This document shows positions 59,096-64,000 of a stretch of DNA of 64,000 bases, piece by piece (position 1 is the stretch's first letter; the number at the start of each line of letters is the position of its first letter). Position numbers and translations under genes: made by a program. A model generated the notes under the pieces. The model saw nothing but the letters and a program-made list of their open reading frames with translations. It did no database searches and was not told the origin of the DNA. Source of the stretch: F23-B02 sp963613665 (lineage in GTDB: Bacteria > Bacillota > Clostridia > Oscillospirales > Oscillospiraceae); contig CAVEAL010000006.1 in assembly GCA_963613665.1 (NCBI GenBank), forward strand, positions 1-64,000, read 5' to 3'.

Positions 59096-60259
59096 TCATT
59101 TAATCTCTTTTCTTATATCGGCAAGCGATACGGAATTTTCCCGCGCAAGCCTTGCAAGATCGTCGTACTCGGCCTTTGAGCGCCTTATGCCGCAGCCCTC
59201 GGCGGTTTTTACGCGGACAGGTCCGTACCTTGTCTGCACCGTATCAAAGCTGCGCTCAAGGCTGTACCGGCCGCAGGAATATTCGCGTACACCGAGAGTC
59301 GTCGTATGTCTGAATATACATTCGAGCATTTTTCCGCGCCTGTCCTCGCGGCACATGCAGGTGAGCATCACGCCCGGCCTGCTTTTTTTCATGCCGATAT
59401 CGGTAAAATACACATCCAGAGCACCGAGCGCAAACAGCTCCTCCATTGCGAAAGCCAGATCCTCTGGCGTCATGTCGTCAAGGTTGCAGGCAAGCTCGAT
59501 GATCCGCTCTTTTTCGTTTTCCGTCTCGCCGAGCAGTACGCGCACGACGTTTGCAGCCTCAAAGTCCTTTTTTCCCGTGCCGTAACCGACGCTCTCGACC
59601 TTCATAAGCGGCATCGGAACGAATTCTTCGGCAAAGTGCCGCAGCAGCGCAGCGCCCGTCGGCGTACACAGCTCGGACTTTATCTGCCCCGAATATACGG
59701 GAACGCCGCGAAGTATAAGCTCCGTTGCGGGTGCCGGGACCGGCAGCACTCCGTGCGCACATTTCACGAAGCCCGAGCCGACGTTGACGTAAGATGCAAG
59801 CACCTTCTCCGGCTTGAGCTCGTGCATGAGCTGGCACACGCTCAGAACGTCCGCCAGTGCATCAAGCGAGCCGACCTCGTGAAAATGCACGTTTTCGACC
59901 GGGCAGCCGTGCACTCTGCTCTCTGCCTCGGCGATGAGAGAAAACACAGCCTTTGCGTTCTGCCTGACCTCAGCGGCAAGCGGCGCGGCGTCAATAAACT
60001 CCGTTATCTCCGAAACGCTCGTGTGGTCATGGCCGTGACACTCCGGCCCGCCCTCCTCGTCGCCGTTTATGCCAACGGTGACATGCGTTCCCGTAATGCC
60101 GCATTTTAAATCGGGCTTTGCAGAGAGCTCGGCGCTGCCGCCAAGCACGGCGTTCATTCGGGCGATGAAGGCGTCCTTATCCGGATGCAGCTCAAGAAGT
60201 GCAGCCGTGAGCATATCTCCGGCACAGCCCATGGCGCAGTCTATATACAATGTTTTCAT
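59096..60259 (-). CDS. larC: LarC, nickel insertion into pincer cofactor
   Basis: This 387-aa protein inserts nickel into pyridinium-3,5-bisthiocarboxylic acid mononucleotide, the nickel-pincer cofactor of lactate racemase (LarA) and relatives. The N-terminal YIDCAMGCAGDM matches the family signature. A His-rich loop (CHGHDHTSV) near residue 75 and VHFHEVGSLDALADV follow; the C-terminal part has ACNLDDMTPEDLAFAMEEL and GMKKSRPG. In Lactobacillus LarC arises by frameshifting; here it is one intact frame. The start overlaps the larE stop by four bases. Confidence 0.95.
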   Translation of the reverse strand: MKTLYIDCAMGCAGDMLTAALLELHPDKDAFIARMNAVLGGSAELSAKPDLKCGITGTHVTVGINGDEEGGPECHGHDHTSVSEITEFIDAAPLAAEVRQNAKAVFSLIAEAESRVHGCPVENVHFHEVGSLDALADVLSVCQLMHELKPEKVLASYVNVGSGFVKCAHGVLPVPAPATELILRGVPVYSGQIKSELCTPTGAALLRHFAEEFVPMPLMKVESVGYGTGKKDFEAANVVRVLLGETENEKERIIELACNLDDMTPEDLAFAMEELFALGALDVYFTDIGMKKSRPGVMLTCMCREDRRGKMLECIFRHTTTLGVREYSCGRYSLERSFDTVQTRYGPVRVKTAEGCGIRRSKAEYDDLARLARENSVSLADIRKEIK

Positions 60260-61011
60260 TTGCTATCCTCCCTCGCCTGCGGATCGAGCCGCACGGCCGC
60301 AAAATGCTTTGACAGCTCCGCTGTTATCGTATCGAGCTCCGTCTCGGCTCTTTTGTGCTGCTTTTCGGTAAATTGCAGCAGTGCGCCGCCATCGCGCAGA
60401 CGCACGCGGAAATCCGTGAAGCCGAGGGAAAACAGATAGCTCTCGCTCTCCTCGACGGCGGTGAGCTTTTCCGCCGTTATCCTCTCACCGCTCGGCACAC
60501 GCGTTGCAAGGCAGGCATAGGCGGGCTTATTCCACGTAAACAGCCCCGCCTCGCGCGAAAGTCTGCGCAGCTCGGTCTTGCTTATGCCGCACAGCCTGAG
60601 CGGAGAGAGGATATTCTCCTCGCCCAGCGCCTTCATCCCCGGCCTGTCGCCGCCGTCGTCACTTGCATTGGTACCGTCGATTATCGTGTCATAGCCGTCG
60701 GCTGCGGCGAAAGCGCGTATTGCGCCCATGATGTGTTTTTTGCAGTAATAGCAGCGGTCTGAGGGGTTTGCCGCGACCTCGTCAAGCAGCAGAACATCAA
60801 GGCTTATCTCGCGCAGCAGAACGCCCATTTCTGCCGCAAGCCTTCTCGCATCTTCCTTTTCAAACTCAGGCTGAAACTGCGATTTCACATAGTAAGGCTG
60901 CACGTCTGCGCCGCAGGCAACGGCAGCATACAAAAGGTATGACGAGTCCGCGCCGCCGGAAAAGGCCAGTGCGACTCTGTTATGTTCGTTGAAGAATTCT
61001 TTGAGCTCCAT
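60256..61011 (-). CDS. larE: LarE, sulfur transferase for the nickel-pincer cofactor
   Basis: This 251-aa PP-loop protein has AFSGGADSSYLLYA for ATP, then DRCYYCKKH, and the Cys in YACLATRVPSGERI at the position of the sacrificial cysteine in Lactobacillus LarE. The extra cysteines in CYYC could instead support the Fe-S-cluster-based version known from Thermotoga; sequence alone does not decide. It lies one base after larB and overlaps larC. Confidence 0.94.
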   Translation of the reverse strand: MELKEFFNEHNRVALAFSGGADSSYLLYAAVACGADVQPYYVKSQFQPEFEKEDARRLAAEMGVLLREISLDVLLLDEVAANPSDRCYYCKKHIMGAIRAFAAADGYDTIIDGTNASDDGGDRPGMKALGEENILSPLRLCGISKTELRRLSREAGLFTWNKPAYACLATRVPSGERITAEKLTAVEESESYLFSLGFTDFRVRLRDGGALLQFTEKQHKRAETELDTITAELSKHFAAVRLDPQAREDSK

Positions 61012-61012
61012 A

Positions 61013-61765
61013 TCAGTCGAGGTGATTTATCATGCTGGCGAGGTAGCCCGCGCCGAAGCCGTTATCTATGTTCACCACCGACATGCCGCTTGCGCAGGAA
61101 TTGAGCATGCTCAGAAGCGCCGCAACGCCGCCGAAGGACGCGCCGTAGCCCACGCTTGTTGGGACGGCTATGACCGGGCAGTCTGCAAGGCCGCCTATGA
61201 CCGACGGCAGTGCGCCCTCCATGCCGGCAACGGCGATTATGACGCGTGCCGTCATGACGGTGTCCATATTTGAAAGCAGACGGTGTATGCCCGAAACGCC
61301 CACGTCATAGAGGCGCAGAACGTCGTTGCCGAGAGCTTCCGCCGTCATCGCGGCCTCCTCGGCCACGGGGATATCGCTCGTGCCGCCGGTCGCTACGACT
61401 ATACGGCCCTTGCCGCTCGGCTCTGGTATCCGGCCGATAATTCCGATACGCGCCATGCTGTTGTACTCAAGCGGAAGCTCCGCCTTGATATACTCCGCCG
61501 CATCTTCGGTAAGGCGCGTTATGAGCACGGTCTGCTGGCCGTTTTTCATCATCGCCCTTGCTATGCCGAGGATGTGCTCCTTCGCCTTGCCCGCACCGTA
61601 TATGACTTCGGGCACGCCCTGCCGTATACCGCGGTGATGATCTACCTTCGCGTAGCCGTCTATCTCCTGAAAAGGCTGCATTTTGAGCTTGAGCACCGCG
61701 TCGTCCGGGCTCAGGCTGCCGTCGGCGACATGGTTTAAAAGCTCGGTCAGTTCATGCTTATCCAT
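61013..61765 (-). CDS. larB: LarB, nicotinic acid adenine dinucleotide carboxylase/hydrolase
   Basis: This 250-aa enzyme carries out the first step of nickel-pincer synthesis, adding CO2 to nicotinic acid adenine dinucleotide and splitting it. It is related to PurE: residues about 110-240 show VVATGGTSDIPVAEEAAMTAEALG, IIAVAGMEGALPSVIGGL and VIAVPTSVGYGASFGG. ATG 61765 has AAGGAG 7 bases upstream; an in-frame ATG at 61786 has none. It heads the larB-larE-larC operon. No larA is in the window, so the target enzyme lies elsewhere. Confidence 0.95.
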   Translation of the reverse strand: MDKHELTELLNHVADGSLSPDDAVLKLKMQPFQEIDGYAKVDHHRGIRQGVPEVIYGAGKAKEHILGIARAMMKNGQQTVLITRLTEDAAEYIKAELPLEYNSMARIGIIGRIPEPSGKGRIVVATGGTSDIPVAEEAAMTAEALGNDVLRLYDVGVSGIHRLLSNMDTVMTARVIIAVAGMEGALPSVIGGLADCPVIAVPTSVGYGASFGGVAALLSMLNSCASGMSVVNIDNGFGAGYLASMINHLD

Positions 61766-61816
61766 TGTTTGCTCCTTTCGTCTCACATTCTTCTCTCAAC
61801 TTTTTAAAGCTATATA

Positions 61817-61844
61817 AAACAGGCGGCATTCCTCACATACCGCC
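61817..61844 (-). terminator. Hairpin in the larB leader, possible attenuator
   Basis: On the minus strand GGCGGTAT pairs with ATGCCGCC (one G-T pair) and is followed by TGTTTTA. It lies 52 bases upstream of the larB start. Confidence 0.4.
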
Positions 61845-61936
61845 CTTTTTTCTTTAACGATTTACATTCTACCACAGCAGAACATGCCGTTCAAGCTATG
61901 TCATAGATTTATCTTTCACCGTTCATAAGGTACTAA

Positions 61937-61967
61937 AAGCCTCCCGTTCGCAGTGAACGGGAGGCTT
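61937..61967 (-). terminator. Terminator of the hypA operon
   Basis: A 13-bp stem AAGCCTCCCGTTC/GAACGGGAGGCTT with a five-base loop is followed by TTTTAG on the minus strand. Confidence 0.85.
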
Positions 61968-61973
61968 GGGCCA

Positions 61974-62318
61974 TTACATTGCTTCGATCTCTTTTATGAT
62001 GTATTCGTTGCCTGTGACGAGGTAAGTATGCTCGCTTTGGCAATACGGACACACCTTTGCGTATTTCACCGTGGAATAGGTCTGCTTGCAGTCCTCGCAG
62101 AAGGTCACGGCCTCAAGCTTTTCGACCTTGAGCTCAGCCTCCTTCATGTACTTCGACTCCTTGATCGCCCAGTTCCAGCAATCGACGATGTATTCCGGTA
62201 TAATGCCGCTGACCTCGCCGATCTGAAGCGTGACGCTTCCGACCTTGGTGAGACTGTTTTCGTCGCAGAGCTTCTCGACTTCCTTTATGACGTAAAATAC
62301 AGTTCCGAGCTCATGCAT
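61974..62318 (-). CDS. hypA: HypA nickel metallochaperone
   Basis: This 114-aa protein delivers nickel to [NiFe] hydrogenase or urease. It begins MHELG, where the N-terminus, His2 and Glu3 bind nickel. The zinc site has two C-x-x-C pairs (FCEDC and VCPYC) at about residues 74-77 and 90-93. It lies 21 bases after the GltD-like gene in one operon. No hydrogenase subunit gene is in the window. GGAGG lies 9 bases upstream. Confidence 0.94.
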   Translation of the reverse strand: MHELGTVFYVIKEVEKLCDENSLTKVGSVTLQIGEVSGIIPEYIVDCWNWAIKESKYMKEAELKVEKLEAVTFCEDCKQTYSTVKYAKVCPYCQSEHTYLVTGNEYIIKEIEAM

Positions 62319-62339
62319 GTGACATATCCTCCGATGTGC

Positions 62340-64000
62340 TTACTTTGCGAATTTTTCCTTGAGATCCTTTATCTTGATCTTCACGCCGCGCTTTGCCGCG
62401 TATACGGCCAGAGGCAGATACTTGTCGTCGGTATTGACCATCTTGCTCGCCTCGGGGTGATCGCGGTGCAGGTGAATAGCGTCAAACTCGCAGCGGGTGG
62501 TGCACAGACCGCAGCCGATGCACTTATTCTGATCGACGACCGACACACCGCAGCCCAGGCAGCGGCTCGCTTCGGCCCTGACCTCGTTCTCGGTGAATGT
62601 TATACGGTCGTTCTTCATGGTCTTGGCCTTGCGCGGATCGTGCTTCACTTCCTGACGGACGGGTGCGTCGAAGCAGTTGATGTCGATGACGACATTGTCC
62701 TTATCAAGCTCGTAGAAATCGCGCGGATTACGGGCGAGAGTAAGACTCTGTCCCTCATGGACATAGCGGTGCAGGCTGATCGCGCCCTCACGACCTGCCG
62801 CGATAGCATCGATGGCAAACTTGGGTCCCGTGTAGCAGTCGCCGCCGACAAAGATATCGCTCTGAGCCGTCTGGAGAGTTACGGGGTCTGCCACTGCCTT
62901 GCCCTTTGCCGCCGTCTTGAGCTCGCCGACGTCAAGCGTGCCCCAGTCTATGGTCTGGCCGATAGCGGCGATGACGGTGTTGACCTTGAGTGTCTTGAAC
63001 TTGCCGGTCCCAACGGGCTTTCTATTACCCTTTTCGTCGGGCTCGCCGAGCTCCATGATCTCGACCTTCAGGCCGTTCACCTTTCCGGCTGCTGTGCCGG
63101 TGATCTCGACCGGCGCGTTGAGATAGCAGAACTTAACGCCCTCTGCCATTGCCTCCGCGACCTCTTCCTTGTCTGCGGGCATCTCGTTTTCGGAGCGGCG
63201 GTAGACTATGTATGCCTCCTCCGCGCCGAGGCGGACCGCCGTGCGCACGACGTCCATTGCGACGTTGCCGCCGCCGACAACGGCGACCTTCTTGCCGAGC
63301 TCGACCTTGTTGCCGAGGTTTACCTCGCGCAGGAAATCAACGCCGCCGTACACGCCCTTGAGTTCCTCGCCGGGGATGCCGAGCTTTGCCATCTTCTGTG
63401 CGCCGATGGCGACAAAGAAGCCCTTATATCCCTTCTCGCGCAGCTCGGCAATTGTGATATCCTTACCGACCTCAACGCCGCACTTGAACTTCACGCCCAT
63501 CTTTTTGAGAACGTCTATTTCGGCGTTTATGACCTTGCGCTCGAGGCGGAAGGACGGGATACCGAGGGTCAGCATACCGCCGGGTATCGGATTGCGGTCG
63601 AAAACGGTGACGTTTGCATAGCCCATTTCCGCAAGATAGTAGGCACAGCTCATACCGGCCGGGCCTGCGCCGATTATGGCGATCTTCTCGACATAGTCGG
63701 TATCGGGAGTCTTATGACGGCGCTTTTCGGGTATGTAGCGGGACTTTTCGCTCAGCTCCTTCTCGGCGATGAACTTCTTTATCTCATCGATCGCTACGGC
63801 GCGGTCGAGCTGGCCGCGGGTGCAGGCATCCTCGCAGCGGCGGTTGCAGATGCTGCCGCAGACTGCCGGGAACGGGTTATCCTGCTTTATGAGCTTGAGA
63901 GCGTCAAGATATCTGCCCTGAGCGGCCATCTTGATATAGCCCTGAACGGCGATGTGCGCGGGGCAGGCAGCCTTACAGGGAGCTGTGCCGCTCTCGTGGC
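62340..64000 (-). CDS. GltD-like NAD(P)H flavoprotein with C-terminal ferredoxin clusters, 5' end cut off
   Basis: At least 553 codons are seen; the frame continues past the window edge. The N-terminal part holds the two 4Fe-4S sites typical of GltD/NfnB-like proteins (CKAACPAHIAVQGYI at the edge, then CGSICNRRCEDAC). FAD and NADPH loops are IIGAGPAGMSCAYYLAEMG and VVGGGNVAMDVVRTAVRLG. GGDCYTGPKFAIDAIAAGREGA is the FAD-closing motif. The last 80 residues carry two more ferredoxin-type motifs (CLGCG, CIGCGLCTTRCEF). Such proteins pass electrons between NAD(P)H and ferredoxin-linked enzymes. With hypA downstream, a link to a nickel hydrogenase or formate enzyme is plausible but unproven. Confidence 0.9.
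   Translation of the reverse strand, partial: HESGTAPCKAACPAHIAVQGYIKMAAQGRYLDALKLIKQDNPFPAVCGSICNRRCEDACTRGQLDRAVAIDEIKKFIAEKELSEKSRYIPEKRRHKTPDTDYVEKIAIIGAGPAGMSCAYYLAEMGYANVTVFDRNPIPGGMLTLGIPSFRLERKVINAEIDVLKKMGVKFKCGVEVGKDITIAELREKGYKGFFVAIGAQKMAKLGIPGEELKGVYGGVDFLREVNLGNKVELGKKVAVVGGGNVAMDVVRTAVRLGAEEAYIVYRRSENEMPADKEEVAEAMAEGVKFCYLNAPVEITGTAAGKVNGLKVEIMELGEPDEKGNRKPVGTGKFKTLKVNTVIAAIGQTIDWGTLDVGELKTAAKGKAVADPVTLQTAQSDIFVGGDCYTGPKFAIDAIAAGREGAISLHRYVHEGQSLTLARNPRDFYELDKDNVVIDINCFDAPVRQEVKHDPRKAKTMKNDRITFTENEVRAEASRCLGCGVSVVDQNKCIGCGLCTTRCEFDAIHLHRDHPEASKMVNTDDKYLPLAVYAAKRGVKIKIKDLKEKFAK

Overview
The window is about 64 kb from the chromosome of a spore-forming, anaerobic Clostridia-type Firmicute. 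The gene content points to the Oscillospirales (Ruminococcaceae/Oscillospiraceae-like gut bacteria), but the species cannot be named from this sequence. Supporting signs are spoIIID with a sigma-E-like promoter, S-layer-homology (SLH) surface proteins, a class B sortase with an SPQTG substrate, a butyrate-type CoA-transferase, 2-hydroxyacyl-CoA dehydratase-like iron-sulfur proteins, a CODH/ACS-like protein, moderately GC-rich coding DNA with AT-rich promoters, and strong AGGAGG ribosome binding sites. No rRNA, prophage or CRISPR array is present. There is one tRNA, Arg-CCT.

Layout, left to right. 0-6.7 kb: a Cys-rich SLH surface protein, spoIIID, a CoA-transferase, dapF, and a divergent GNAT/TetR pair that shares an operator-like palindrome. 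6.7-15.8 kb: two paralogous operons, each encoding two dehydratase-like subunits (398 aa and 526/536 aa) and a tiny membrane protein. They have matching promoters and no activator gene, and an SLH-anchored 5'-nucleotidase lies between them. 15.8-17 kb: a deletion scar where a dehydrogenase gene and a divergent TetR gene have both lost their 5' ends, then tRNA-Arg. 17-29 kb: a MacB-like ABC transporter and a capsule/exopolysaccharide block (CpsB-type phosphatase, PglF/WbpM-type dehydratase, Ig-like protein, two tandem Wzz-tyrosine-kinase fusions). The block runs on into a signal-peptidase-like protease and an ABC exporter. 29-32.4 kb: PqqD, radical SAM/SPASM protein, HPr-kinase-like protein, lipoprotein and a 77-aa precursor-like peptide. 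With the protease and exporter this looks like a RiPP (ribosomal peptide) system. 32.4-40.2 kb: a 1699-aa secreted GH20-type glycosidase, an LCP ligase, a mini SPQTG protein with its sortase B, and a 311-bp internally deleted IS3-type element.

40.2-47 kb: a complete F-type ATP synthase operon (I-B-E-F-[b'-delta-alpha]-G-D-C), in which a second b-like anchor, a delta C-terminal domain and subunit alpha are one 745-codon frame. 47-51.4 kb: a small membrane protein and the operon ahcY-mgtE-AEC transporter. 51.5-57.4 kb: an SPFH/zinc-ribbon/TPM trio resembling Bacillus ydjI-G-H, an orphan ACS-like protein, DegV, and a DUF1836 protein that apparently starts at a non-standard codon. 57.4-59 kb: a membrane protein with an N-terminal TIR domain and a C-terminal LRR domain. 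59-64 kb: the nickel-pincer cofactor genes larB-larE-larC, hypA, and the cut-off start of a GltD-like flavoprotein.

The most notable items are the ATP synthase fusion, the TIR-TM-LRR protein, the RiPP-like cluster coupled to exopolysaccharide kinases, and the duplicated dehydratase-like operons with an overlooked 52-aa gene. All calls come from reading the sequence. No database search was run.
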